DNA of 46,681 bases from Candidatus Helicobacter avistercoris. Its GTDB lineage: Bacteria > Campylobacterota > Campylobacteria > Campylobacterales > Helicobacteraceae. The notes under the pieces are model-generated. The model had not been told where the DNA came from and did no database searches. It saw only the letters and a list, made by a program, of their open reading frames with translations. The stretch covers positions 1 through 46,681 of the forward strand of contig DXDJ01000002.1 in assembly GCA_019115525.1 (NCBI GenBank), written 5' to 3'. Shown here piece after piece: positions 17,502 through 28,482 of the stretch (position 1 is the stretch's first letter; every line of letters begins with the position of its first letter). A program made the position numbers and the translations under genes.

Positions 17502-20500
17502 TTGAGAGTAGGCATTTCTTTGGCATTGTCCGCCTTGTTTGCACAAGCAGTGTGTGCTGAAGTCTGTCCTACTGCAACAGCTAAGCAAGCTAGTGATTTG
17601 ACAGTCAATACTGGAGAAACTTGTGAAATCACTAGCAACAAAGAAGTTAATCAAACCGTAACAAACAATGGCACGATTATTTTCAAGAATAGTGGCTCTG
17701 GACTTAAATTTACTGGAACAGGAACTCCATCAACAATCACCATTGGAAATGGAACAACTCACGGAACAATCAAAGTCCAAGGTAATGCCACAATTGACGC
17801 AAATAGCAATTCCCTCACAATTGAGGGGCAAGACATCAGCGTAGATAAAAGCTATGCCCTCACCCTCAAAGCTACTAAGATTACTTTTGGAAATAGCAGT
17901 AATAACAAGTTTGTAACCATTAGCGGAGATAGCTATGTGCATAGCTCCACAAGCTACAAAAATATTCTCCTTGATACCACAACAGAGATCACTCTCAAAG
18001 ACTTGACACTCACCAATGTGCGGATGAGTGGCTCAGCTCTCACTACTCTCACAAATGCCAAACTCACTCTTGATAACTCCTACATCACAAGTGAAACAGA
18101 TTTGACAATTACAGCAGATACAAGCAACAACTCCACATTTATCGTGCAAAAAGATAGCAAAAACACCATTTCAGCCAAAACAATCACTTTCAACACTTCT
18201 AATGTCACTCACACTTTCAAAGGCGAGGGGATCATCGACTTCCAAGCAGGGACGATTACTTTGGGTGGATCAAACAGTCAAACTGCAACACTCAAGCAAG
18301 AAGCAGGAGATACAAACAAAGAGGGTGCAGGGCAAACCACAGTGGGCTTCATCGCAGATACGCAACTCAAAGCAGAAAATCTCTCAGTTGAGGGGATCAA
18401 AATGCAGGTAGTCAAAAACAGCGAAGCCACTCTAAGCAACATCAAAAGCACTTTCAAAGGTGCAACCCTCCAAGCTCTAGACCGAGATGACAAAGACCAA
18501 GTGCTAGTGATTGAGAATGGGAATACAGATTTGACACAAGCTGGAAAAATTGACATTGCTACAATTACTATCAATGGAAATCAACAAGAAAACACCACAA
18601 CCACATTTATGGGAAGTGGAATTAAAATCTACGGACAAGAAATCACAATCAATGGCGATAGCACAAAATCAAACACCCTCTCTCTCCAAACAATCGATGA
18701 TAGTGGAGAAATCACCTTAGGAAAAAAAGATAGCGATGCTCCGCCTTCACCTTTTGCACGCTCTGTTACCGGAGTTAAGCAAGATGGACGTGTAACTATA
18801 AAAGGCACAAATACAAATAAAAATCTACAACTCAGAGGGACAAGCACAATCATTGGCGGAGATGTAAGTCTAGAGAGCTTAAGTGTGCAGACTCATTCCA
18901 AAAATGAAGGAATGGTGTTTGACATAGGAAGTGATGGCAATCTTACTTTAAGCGAAATCTCTCTTACTTCAGGAATTCAAGATAAAAACAATCAGGGCAA
19001 TTTCCAATCTTTGAGTTTTACCTCAGAATCCCAAGGGACAATTAGTGTCAATGGAACATCAGGAACAACTCTTAAGGCTTCAGAATTTGCCTTTACCAAT
19101 CAGGAAATAACACTTTCAAATGGTGCGAGTGGCTCTACGCTTGCTCTTTATGCGATGGGACAAAGTTCTTTGAGTTCAAATCTTGGTAGCGGAGTGGGGG
19201 TGTTTAGCTTTGACAACACAACTATCAGTAATGGTTCTAGTGCCAAGCTCTCGCTTTATAGTCAAGATCATGCAAAAATAACAGCTTATCATCTCACGCT
19301 AAGTGGAATTACCCTAGAAACATATACAATCGATAATGCAAAGCAAAACACCAAAAACGCTATCGATCTTTCATCAACAATGAATGATCTTACAATTAAG
19401 GGAAATGTAACAATCGATACAAAAAAATTTTTGTATGGCAATACTCAAGGAGTAGGAGCGGATATTACAATCATTGGAGATGGAAGCAGTGGAGGACTGA
19501 TACTAAAGGCTGAGGAAAATGGAGGTAGCTTCACCTTTGGAGGCACAGTTACATTGGATAACTCAAGTAGTGGAGGAGCCACATCGCTATTGAGTGTTAA
19601 GTTGGGAACAACAATACGAAATACAAACAATTCAAATGTCGATCTGATTTTTAATGGAGGGCTTACAGCCATAGGAAATGCAACAAGTGGAGGGAAAACT
19701 ACTTTGTCAGCCAAAAGCTTCACTTTTGGTGCAGGCTCAGTCGTCAGCTCTATCAATGGAGAGTTAGAGTTTGGAGCTACAACTAATGGCATAGACATCA
19801 CCAATGGCACAACAATCCTTCAGGGACTAAGCAATGCAGAGGGAAAAATCAGCAAAACCAATGGTGGAGATCTTAAACTTGGAGATGTGTTTGCCACTGG
19901 AAAAACTTCGATCACAAACGCTACTTTTGTAGATTCTAACCTCACCATTAGAAGCCTAAATTCTAGTGCAAATACCCTCACTATCACATCGACAACCACA
20001 CCAATTACAGGTATCCAAACCATAGATATAGAGGATGCAACTCTTGAAGTGAAAAATGGGACTAGCCAAGAACTTCAGATCAATGTCGGAGGGAGTATCA
20101 CCTCAAGAGGAAGCTCGACTATCACAGCTTCAAGTATCAAAGGCAAAGATGGAAGTAACACCTATGACATCAATGTCCAAAACGGCACGCTCACACTCAA
20201 AGAAACAAGTAGTGCAGGAAATGGGATTGGCTCAGTAACTCTAGGGCTAGAGGGTAGGCAAGGAGGGAATCTCACGGTGAGCAAAAATGGTGGCACCTAC
20301 AACGACTTCAAAGCCCCCACAATCACTTCATACAAAGACTCCACAATCACAGCAAATAAGTTTGATTTCAATGACAAAGCCGTCAATATCACTTCCACTG
20401 GAGGAGAACTCCAGCTGATTGCAAAAGATTCTACCAATGCAGAAACGCTTACACTCAAAAAGGGAACAATCAATCTCAATAATGGTGGGCTGAGTTATTA

Positions 20501-22421
20501 CAAAGACAATGGAAGTTCAACGCTTAAAAATCTAACGCTTCACAATGGTGGAAGTGCTGTATCTATCACATCCCAAGGAGATTCATTCATTGAAGCAAAT
20601 GAATTAAGTTTGGGTGGAAATACAATCACCTCAAGCGGTGGTTTCCTCACTCTTAAGGGAGTAAAAGATGGTTCTACATTTGGAAATATCACAGTTGGGG
20701 ATCACGGAGGGCTTTCTGCAGTAAAGAAAATTGCAGATGTTTATGAGGGGACAACTATCAAAGTCAATAGCACAAGCTCCCTTACGCTCCAAGCCAACGC
20801 TCCCTTTACCTCCAGCTCCTATCTGCTAGGGGGAGGGAAGTTTGGGGTGCTTCAGGCTAAGACTTTGGAGTTTGCAGATAGTGGTGGGACAAGCAACCCA
20901 CTTATCAAGATAGAAATCTTGCATGATCCTATCGTGGGAGAAGAGCTATTTACCCTCAGAGAAGGTAAGCAGATCGTCGTGCAAACCACAGAGGGGATTT
21001 TCAAAAACTCTACAAACAAACAATCTCAGTCATCCTCCAAAACAAATATCACCCTAGAAGACATCTCTGTCGCCCCCACAGGCTATGAATCCCTTAGCCT
21101 TACAGCCCAACTCCTTGATGATAAAAAAACAGAGATAACCACAGGAGGGGGGACAGCTCACAGCGTTCAAGTTACTCTCAAAGCTCTCCAAGGCACAGCG
21201 TGGGAGAAGTCCGAGTCCATCACAGACCCCACAGCCAAAGACCAAATGCAATCCCTTATCAAATCAGGGCGAAATGAAGAAATCCTAGACAATATCCTCC
21301 TCTCCAGCAACGCCCTTAAGGCAGGGTTTTCTGAGTTGATCGCACAAGGTGATGTTGTAACAGTGAGCAATGCGCTCAATTACATCAGCGATGCCTATAC
21401 CTCTCTTGCATATGGCATTCTTCTCAACGACCGCATCCAATCCCAGCTTTCCCAAATGCAATCCCTCGCCATTACCAACCGCCTCACTCGTGGCAAAAAC
21501 CCCCACGCAGGAAGCGAGGAGCTTGCAAGGTTTATTCGCTCTTACCACGGCACAGCTTATGCCTCAAGTGATGATGAGCTTCCCAGCGAACAATCCCCCC
21601 AGCACAAAGGCGAGCTATGGGCAAGCTATGATGGCTCTATGGGGACAGGAAACAGTGCCACTAGCCTTGTCAATGGCGTAATGATAGGTTATGACTATGA
21701 TATTTCCCAAGATGTTTTGCTGGGTGGGTTGGTGCAGTATGGCTATGGCTCTTTTGATGGAAACTTCCTACACACCACATCTCACAATGTCGCTTTTGCC
21801 TTGTATTCAAGGATGTATTTTGGGGAGAATGAGCTAGATATCAGCATATCCCAAAACTTTGGATTCAACACCACAAACATCCAAGTAGGAGCAACCTCAA
21901 TGCCTCAGCAAATCAATGGAGCAATGAGCTATGACCTCTATCGCACAGGGGTAAGTGCGACCTATGGGTATCGCTTTGCAGTGGGGGGAAGTGAGGAGGA
22001 TAGCCCCTACTATCTCAAGCCTCTTCTCACACTTGAGGGCTCTTACCTCTACCAAGAAGAGGGTGTGAGCAACTCCCTTGTGCCTTTGTATGTTTCTGTG
22101 ATGCACAGCTTCAAAGCAGTGGCAGGAGTGGGGCTGGAGATGAGGAAATATTTTTCTGCTGGGAATTATTTCTACCTCACACCAATGGTGCTAAGAGATC
22201 TCTTCTGCGGTGGAAGCAATGCAGAAGTGGGGTTTGTCGATACTCAGAAAATGACTTATACCCCCAACTACACATCCAAAACCTCTCTCTCACTCCAAGC
22301 TGGAGGCGAGGGGAGAGTAGGGGAAAATCTCTCTATCAATGGTGGAGTAGGATTCAAAATGGGGATAGAAAATTCGGAGTTGCTTACCAATTGGAGCGTA
22401 GGCTTGAAATATAGGTTTTAG
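17502..22421 (+). CDS. Giant autotransporter, VacA/Hsr-like type V secretion protein, intact
   Basis: The protein of about 1,639 residues begins with a Sec signal (RVGISLALSALFAQAVCA). A very long Thr/Ser/Asn/Gly-rich beta-helical passenger follows, then an alpha-helical linker with the run SQLSQMQSLAITNRLTRGKN. The C-terminal beta-barrel of about 270 residues starts near GELWASYDGSMGTG and ends in NWSVGLKYRF, with terminal Phe as expected for BAM recognition. The ORF opens at a GTG (17460), but I choose TTG 17502, which follows GGGAG by six bases and gives a compact signal peptide. Passenger role (adhesin, toxin or surface layer) cannot be told. It is followed 11 bases later by a paralogue. 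Confidence 0.92.
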   Translation: MRVGISLALSALFAQAVCAEVCPTATAKQASDLTVNTGETCEITSNKEVNQTVTNNGTIIFKNSGSGLKFTGTGTPSTITIGNGTTHGTIKVQGNATIDANSNSLTIEGQDISVDKSYALTLKATKITFGNSSNNKFVTISGDSYVHSSTSYKNILLDTTTEITLKDLTLTNVRMSGSALTTLTNAKLTLDNSYITSETDLTITADTSNNSTFIVQKDSKNTISAKTITFNTSNVTHTFKGEGIIDFQAGTITLGGSNSQTATLKQEAGDTNKEGAGQTTVGFIADTQLKAENLSVEGIKMQVVKNSEATLSNIKSTFKGATLQALDRDDKDQVLVIENGNTDLTQAGKIDIATITINGNQQENTTTTFMGSGIKIYGQEITINGDSTKSNTLSLQTIDDSGEITLGKKDSDAPPSPFARSVTGVKQDGRVTIKGTNTNKNLQLRGTSTIIGGDVSLESLSVQTHSKNEGMVFDIGSDGNLTLSEISLTSGIQDKNNQGNFQSLSFTSESQGTISVNGTSGTTLKASEFAFTNQEITLSNGASGSTLALYAMGQSSLSSNLGSGVGVFSFDNTTISNGSSAKLSLYSQDHAKITAYHLTLSGITLETYTIDNAKQNTKNAIDLSSTMNDLTIKGNVTIDTKKFLYGNTQGVGADITIIGDGSSGGLILKAEENGGSFTFGGTVTLDNSSSGGATSLLSVKLGTTIRNTNNSNVDLIFNGGLTAIGNATSGGKTTLSAKSFTFGAGSVVSSINGELEFGATTNGIDITNGTTILQGLSNAEGKISKTNGGDLKLGDVFATGKTSITNATFVDSNLTIRSLNSSANTLTITSTTTPITGIQTIDIEDATLEVKNGTSQELQINVGGSITSRGSSTITASSIKGKDGSNTYDINVQNGTLTLKETSSAGNGIGSVTLGLEGRQGGNLTVSKNGGTYNDFKAPTITSYKDSTITANKFDFNDKAVNITSTGGELQLIAKDSTNAETLTLKKGTINLNNGGLSYYKDNGSSTLKNLTLHNGGSAVSITSQGDSFIEANELSLGGNTITSSGGFLTLKGVKDGSTFGNITVGDHGGLSAVKKIADVYEGTTIKVNSTSSLTLQANAPFTSSSYLLGGGKFGVLQAKTLEFADSGGTSNPLIKIEILHDPIVGEELFTLREGKQIVVQTTEGIFKNSTNKQSQSSSKTNITLEDISVAPTGYESLSLTAQLLDDKKTEITTGGGTAHSVQVTLKALQGTAWEKSESITDPTAKDQMQSLIKSGRNEEILDNILLSSNALKAGFSELIAQGDVVTVSNALNYISDAYTSLAYGILLNDRIQSQLSQMQSLAITNRLTRGKNPHAGSEELARFIRSYHGTAYASSDDELPSEQSPQHKGELWASYDGSMGTGNSATSLVNGVMIGYDYDISQDVLLGGLVQYGYGSFDGNFLHTTSHNVAFALYSRMYFGENELDISISQNFGFNTTNIQVGATSMPQQINGAMSYDLYRTGVSATYGYRFAVGGSEEDSPYYLKPLLTLEGSYLYQEEGVSNSLVPLYVSVMHSFKAVAGVGLEMRKYFSAGNYFYLTPMVLRDLFCGGSNAEVGFVDTQKMTYTPNYTSKTSLSLQAGGEGRVGENLSINGGVGFKMGIENSELLTNWSVGLKYRF

Positions 22422-22432
22422 AGGTTATGGGC

Positions 22433-25400
22433 GTGAAAAAGAGTTATATTGCATTGAGTTTGATTCTCTCTCAAGCATTGTGTGCAGATCCTCAGGTTGC
22501 TGATTTTGGGGATTTTAATTTTGTTAATAATCCCAAAGAAGAAGTGTTGAAGCCAGAAATTGTTACAAAGCCCAATCCAAAAACAGCTCCCCCAGATGGA
22601 GTTGATGCAGTTTATAGCACAGATTGGTATGGTAATACAAACTATGTGGATATAAAAACAGATGGGCTTAACTTTACATTTAATCCAAGTGGAGATTTAC
22701 TCATTCAAGATAGTTTTACCTTCACAAACAAAATCACCCCTAATAATGATTTGGTAAAAGCTACGATAAGTATTACTAAGGGTAAGGGAAAAACACAACC
22801 AAATAGTGTATTGATTTTTGGAAAAACCAAAGGAAGTAAGATAACACTTGGTTCAAATCTGGATCTTAAAATTATTGATTTTTCTAAGGTTAATATTGTT
22901 TCTAATTTTTATATCGGAACGAGCTCTACTCTTGATATATCGGGATCTGATATCGTTAATGATGGAGGGATTGTTCTGGAGGGTAAAGCTTCGACACTCA
23001 AAGTCAAAGATACCCTCACCAACAACGGAACGATTATGATGAGAGAGGGATCAAAGATAGAATCTGTCAAAGATCTTAAGGTTGATACTTCTACAGCCAC
23101 AAAACAAGGCTCTATCATTGTTCAAGGAAGCTCAGAAATCAACTCAGGGGCAAACGATCTCACAATCACAAGTCAAGATATAAAAATCCAAAACACAGTG
23201 AGCAAAACAGATGGCAAAGTCAATGTTAATAGCCCAACGCTTACACTCAGTAGCACGAAGGCTAATGGCACACTTACGCTTGGAGATACTGGTAAGGTTG
23301 TCAATATCTCAGGAGAGATTGGCAATAAAGATCCCAGCAATATCACAACCTCAGACATCCCCTCAGGCAGTGAGATAGGAAATGTTTCTGTCAGTGGCTT
23401 TACAACCCTAGACTTCAAAAATGTAAATTTCAAAAATATCAATCTCACAAGCACCACTACAAATGCTATGAATTTGCAAACAGGAATTTTGGGATTGGAG
23501 AATACGATTTTCTCTTTTGGAGATACTTCAACAGATTCGCAAACCCAGCAAACACCTCTAAATTTTGGTGTGAGTGGCACATCTACAATCACCCTTACAG
23601 GACAAAACGCTATCTCTACAACAGGAGAGCTCACAGTTAAAGGGACTCACACCTTTGCAGGGAGTGGAACTCTTGATTTTGTAGGAAGCACTATCAAGCT
23701 GGGGAATGGCAATAGTGCAAACTTTGTGGGAAGTGATAGTGAGGCAAAAATTGGATTTAAAGCCACAACAATAGAAACCAACAAACTCAATCTCAAAGAT
23801 ATTTCAATGCAAGTCTTTAGTGGGAGCAAAGTCAAAAACACTCAAATCGTTCTAAATAATGCAGGAATTTATGGAATCAATAGCGATGGAAGTGCCGGAG
23901 ATTTGGTTATCAGCAAAAATGGGGGTGGGACAAATAGCCTAATAGTCAAAGGAGGAACAAGTGGGACTATTGGTGGAAAGAGTGTAACGCTAAATGGAAC
24001 TGCAATCACTTTGAAAAACACTGCTATCCCCACAACTTTAACATTGCAAGCAGATGACAAGGTGGTTTTTGGAAAAGAAAGTAATAAGGGAGTTTCTATT
24101 GAAGGAGAAAATACACCAAGTTCCCAAAACATCCTCAATCTCTATGCACCACTTATTCAAGTCCAAGCTCAAACTGATTTGAAGAAAGTATCTATCCATA
24201 CTCAAGACAATATTATTTTTGAAATCCAAAATGGAAACACTTTAAAATTTGTAGAAGGAAGTGAGGTTGATACAAGCACGACAGAAAAAAATTCAAAACA
24301 CCTCTATCATTCATTGACTTTTGCTTCTCAAAGCTCTCCGGCTCCAAATAGCTATTCTCTTGAATTTACTAAAGACACAAATCTCAAAGCCTCTGCATTT
24401 TCATTTCAAAACCAAACTGTCGCTCTCCATGGTAGCAGTGGTGTCAAGCTCAATCTCTACTCCTATGGAAGCACTCTAGTAGATAGCTCTAGCACACCTA
24501 GCACAAGTGGGAGCTTCTACTTCTCCAATACCACTTTTAGCAATGGATCTGCTTCAAGCCTAAATCTATACAGCGGAGAGGGTGGGGCAAACCTTATGGC
24601 AAACGATCTAACACTTGTCAATGTAAGTCTCAATAGCTACAAAATCTCCAATGGCACTCCACCATCACCAGCAACAAAAAATATCCTCAATCTTGGAACG
24701 ATTGGAAACTCTCTTACAGCCTTGGGGAGTGTAACGATTGAGGCAAGTAAGATTGGGGTAGGGGATAATCAAAGTATAGGAATGAATCTCAATGTGGGGA
24801 ATGACTCACGCTTTGGAAAACTAACAATAAAAAGTGATACAAAAGCCGATAGTTTTACTCTTGATGGAACCTTGACTATCAATAACTCATCGGGAACTAA
24901 TGGATGTACAGGATGTGATTTTGATATTCAACTAAATAGTGCAAACAAATTAAGTGACCAGAGTCTTGGGTTGGTTGTTAATGGAGGGCTTACAGCTATT
25001 GGAAAAGCAAATGGCACTTCTACAATCACAGAAATCAAGGCTAAGAGCTTTACTTTTGGTGAGGATTCTATCATTACTTCTAAAAATGGAATTATGCGTT
25101 TGAAAATCAAGGACAATGGAAATTGAAATGGAAATGGAAATGGAAATGAAGTAACATTAGGAAAACTCCTTGATCTTCAAGGAAATGGAAACGTGGACAC
25201 AAAATTTCTTGTCGCAAATGATAAAGGTTCTTATGGAGTAACCCTAAAACTTCATGATATTCAAGCTACTGGAAAAGCAAGTATAGATAGAAATGGTTTG
25301 AACTTTATTGATAGTAATATCACTGTAAGTAATAGTGGAACAAATGGAAAAATGACTTTCCAAGATAGAAACACAACGACAGATAGCCTCATTACAGGAA

Positions 25401-27805
25401 CTATCGATTCAATCACTTTAAATGATGGAAAACTTGAATTTAAAGACAAAAGCGATTCGGATGCTTCTATCACCCTCAATGCAGATTCGACAATCACCTC
25501 CAGTGGGGCTTCTTCCCTCACGCTCAAGACTATCAAAGTGGGAAGTGATGGTAAAGGACTCTACTCCCTCAAAGTAACCGATGGCACATTTACACTTACA
25601 GAAAAATCAGCAGGAAATCAGCTCGGAGCCATCACACTAGGAAGCGAAGATAGCTCTATTAGCGGAGCTGGTGCGAGTTTTGCATATATGAATGGAACTC
25701 CAAGTTCATACAACACTCTCACCCTCAAAGGCGATCTCACTTCTTATGGCACTTCCTCTATCATCGCTGATTCTTTTGTAATCAATGCAAAAGATGGTGA
25801 TGAAAACTACGCTATCACTTCCACCGGTGGCACTCTCACACTTCAAACCAAAAGCACCTCAGCAAACACACTAGACCTCACAGCAGACCTCACTCTAAAA
25901 GATGGGGGATTAAAATATGTCGATAGTGTGGGGCAGAATGCAGGGCTAAAGTTTGGGAGCAAAAGCACGATTAGCTCCAGTGGAGATAGCTCAATTGAGG
26001 CAAAAAACCTCGATCTCAATGGCGTAGATGTGAGTGCAAGTGAAGGCACCCTTACCCTCAAGGGCATAAGCTCTTCTACCAAAGCAGGAAGTGTTAGTGT
26101 AGGTAATGCAGGAGTATTGAGACTTGAGGCAAGTAACTCCAAGCTAACCACTCTTAGAGTGAATGGCACGATCAATCTTAGTGCTTCTGTGCCTTACATC
26201 ACTCCTAATGAGCCATTGGGTAATGGTGTGTTTGGACAAGTGGTGGTTGAGAGCGTGCAGTTTGAATCCCAAGACAAAAGCCCTCTTATCACTATTTCCC
26301 TCTCGCAAGCCTCTAGCACAAGTGCTACAAGTGATTCTTTGTTTGCGTTGCGTGAGGGGGGTATTATGCTAATTGACACTAATAGTGGGATTAAGAAAAA
26401 GACTTCCAGTGCAGACTATAGCAATATTACTCTAGAAGATATCAGTAGTAATCTTGGCGAGTTTACTTCTATCTCCCTTCAGCCTTATCTCAAGTATGGC
26501 AAAGACACCCAAGGCAAAGACATCGTAGAGGACTTGATGCTCAATCTCAGAGTGACCCAAACCAATGTCGATCAGCTTGTGGAGAGTATTAAAGATCCTA
26601 GTAAAAAAGAACAGATGCAATCCCTACTTTCATCAGGAAGCAATGCCTTAGTCATCGAATCAATTATGAATGGAGATGACAATCCTCTCAAAGCAGGGAT
26701 GGCTCTGTATATCTCTAGTGGGAATGTAGATGTAGTCAGCAATGCCCTAGAATACATCACTGGAGCGTTTGTAGGGCTAAATGATAGTCTTTATGCTTCT
26801 CACAAAATCGCCCAAGAGTTAAAAATGATAAAAACTGTCAATGTAGAAAACCGAATGGTTAGAGGCAAAAACCCTTACCTCTCCAAGCTTGAAGTCGCTC
26901 AACTTGTGAGAAAAGCTGTTGGCGTGAGATATGCAAGCAGTGATGATGAGATCTTGCTAGAAGATGAAGAGAGTGGGGTAAAGGATGGTGAGCTTTGGGT
27001 GAGCTTTGATGGAGCGATGAGCTTCTCAGAGTCTATGGGGAATGCAAGTGTTTATGGCTTTAGTGGAGGATATGACACTCTATTGGGAGAGCAAAAAAAC
27101 TATTTGCTTGGATTTTATTTTGGTTATGGATATGGTTCTTATAGTGCAAACTTTGCAACAAACAATTCTCACAATGTATCTTTGGGATTTTACTCAAGGA
27201 TGAGTTTTGAGAACAATGAAGTGGATTTGATCCTCTCTCAAAGCATAGGACTAAACACTACAAGGATTGATTATGGAGCGACAGACTCTGTTGTGGCTCA
27301 AATGCTCAAGCAAGATATTTCTTATAATTTCTACACAACAGATATTGAAGCACGATATGGCTATGTCTTTAGCGTAGGAGACAAAGAAAATCCCTACTAC
27401 TTCCGCCCTTTTGGTGGGATAAACTTTGCAATGATTGTCAATTCTGAGGGGAGAGGCGATGGTGAAGCACCTATTGGGATGGATTCACTTATCACCTATC
27501 AGCTTGGAGTGAGTGCAGGGGTGGAGATGAGGAAGTATTTTGGAGAGAATTATCTCTATCTCTTGCCTGTGCTTGAAAAAGGGCTTCTCAATGATGGAAG
27601 TGGCACAAAGATAGGGTTTGTAGGCTCTCAAAGTATCAGCTACAATCTCCCATACACCATAGATACTGGGATCTCGATGTATTTAGGGGGGCAAGGAAAT
27701 GTGGGGGATAATGTAGCAATCAGTGGAGCAGTGGGAGTGAAAGTCGGTTTGGAGAGCAAGGAGATTTTGACAAACTGGAATGTAGGGGTAAGATATAAAT
27801 TCTAA
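22433..27805 (+). pseudogene. Second giant autotransporter, paralogue of the first, interrupted by an in-frame TGA
   Basis: Two open stretches, from 22433 to the TGA at 25124-25126 and from 25127 to 27805, are in the same frame. Together they give about 1,790 residues. The first has a signal peptide (KKSYIALSLILSQALCA) and passenger. The second has more passenger, the helical linker (MIKTVNVENRMVRGKNPY) and a C-terminal barrel ending NWNVGVRYKF. It is therefore one autotransporter with a nonsense codon, not two genes. I choose GTG 22433 (GAGGT seven bases upstream, overlapping the previous stop) over the ATG at 22427. The TGA replaces GGA in an AAT-GGA repeat by one G-to-T change. The passenger is clearly similar to the upstream autotransporter. 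Whether the stop is real, strain-specific or a sequencing error is open. A separate 5' fragment would secrete a barrel-less passenger. Confidence 0.85.
25115..25147 (+). repeat. Hexanucleotide (AATGGA)n repeat encoding Asn-Gly, carrying the TGA
   Basis: Five AAT-NGA hexamers can be read, the second being AAT-TGA and the others AAT-GGA, followed by AAT-GAA. Gain or loss of whole hexamers keeps the reading frame. Loss of the one unit with TGA would restore the full protein. Confidence 0.85.
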
Positions 27806-28422
27806 TGCTCACTTAAGAGTTTGATTTGCTCAATGCTTTGGGTGAAGTTGGGCTTTTTGAAATTTGTGATGGGGTGGAACATTTTGGGGTTTTTCTCAAA
27901 ATAGCTCTGCAAGATTTGAATCTTCTTAGAAATGTCCTCATGGTAGCTTTCTGCCATTTTGTTTCTTGTGCGATTTTTCTCCCAGCTAAAGCCTTTGTTG
28001 TAGGATTTGATCATCTCTTTCCAATTATTTTTGCGGATTTTTTTCCAATACAATAGCTCTTCAAGGGCAATTTGACTTGCAAACTCAGGATCTCGTATCA
28101 ATCTCTCAGCCACAGCATTGCGTCTAAAAGAAGTGTTGCGTTTTTTGTAGTGGCGTTTGATCACATTGGGAAGATAGGCGTGATAAATCCCTGCACTTGG
28201 ATCATCAAAGTTTATGCGATATAGCCCTGCACAGGATTCTTTCCACGCAATCGCTGCCATTGTGTAGCCTAGATCGTGTTTTTTGCCATAGTGGTAAGCA
28301 TAGCGAATGGTTTGGAGCTGATCTTTGTCAAATTTTTCAATATTCGCACAAGGATCATTGGGGTTTGCATTAAGTCGCAAAACACCAAGCAGAACCCAAG
28401 AAAATAGCACAATTTTTCTCAA
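27802..28422 (-). CDS. Exported lysozyme/lytic transglycosylase-like protein
   Basis: The 206-residue protein has a signal peptide (RKIVLFSWVLLGVLRLNA) and a mature part with AIAWKESCAG. The glutamate there sits where the catalytic Glu of SLT/lysozyme-fold enzymes is expected. A later SYNKGFSWEKN segment resembles the YNxG part of SLT domains. This suggests a small periplasmic peptidoglycan-cleaving enzyme, but the match is partial and I could not test the fold. The start is TTG at 28422 after AAAGG. It lies next to glyS, as does a hypothetical gene in H. pylori. Its stop overlaps the autotransporter stop, so the two are convergent. Confidence 0.6.
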   Translation of the reverse strand: MRKIVLFSWVLLGVLRLNANPNDPCANIEKFDKDQLQTIRYAYHYGKKHDLGYTMAAIAWKESCAGLYRINFDDPSAGIYHAYLPNVIKRHYKKRNTSFRRNAVAERLIRDPEFASQIALEELLYWKKIRKNNWKEMIKSYNKGFSWEKNRTRNKMAESYHEDISKKIQILQSYFEKNPKMFHPITNFKKPNFTQSIEQIKLLSEH

Positions 28423-28482
28423 CCTAAGCCTTTTTGTTTAGATAAAATTAGAAAAGCCAATATCGACAAAAAAGGATTGTTT

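Noticed and set aside
25124-25126. TGA read as selenocysteine
   Set aside because: It sits at a Gly position in an Asn-Gly repeat, and I saw no SECIS-like hairpin nearby; a point mutation is simpler.
25115-25147. CRISPR-like or minisatellite array
   Set aside because: The unit is a 6-base coding microsatellite with no spacers.
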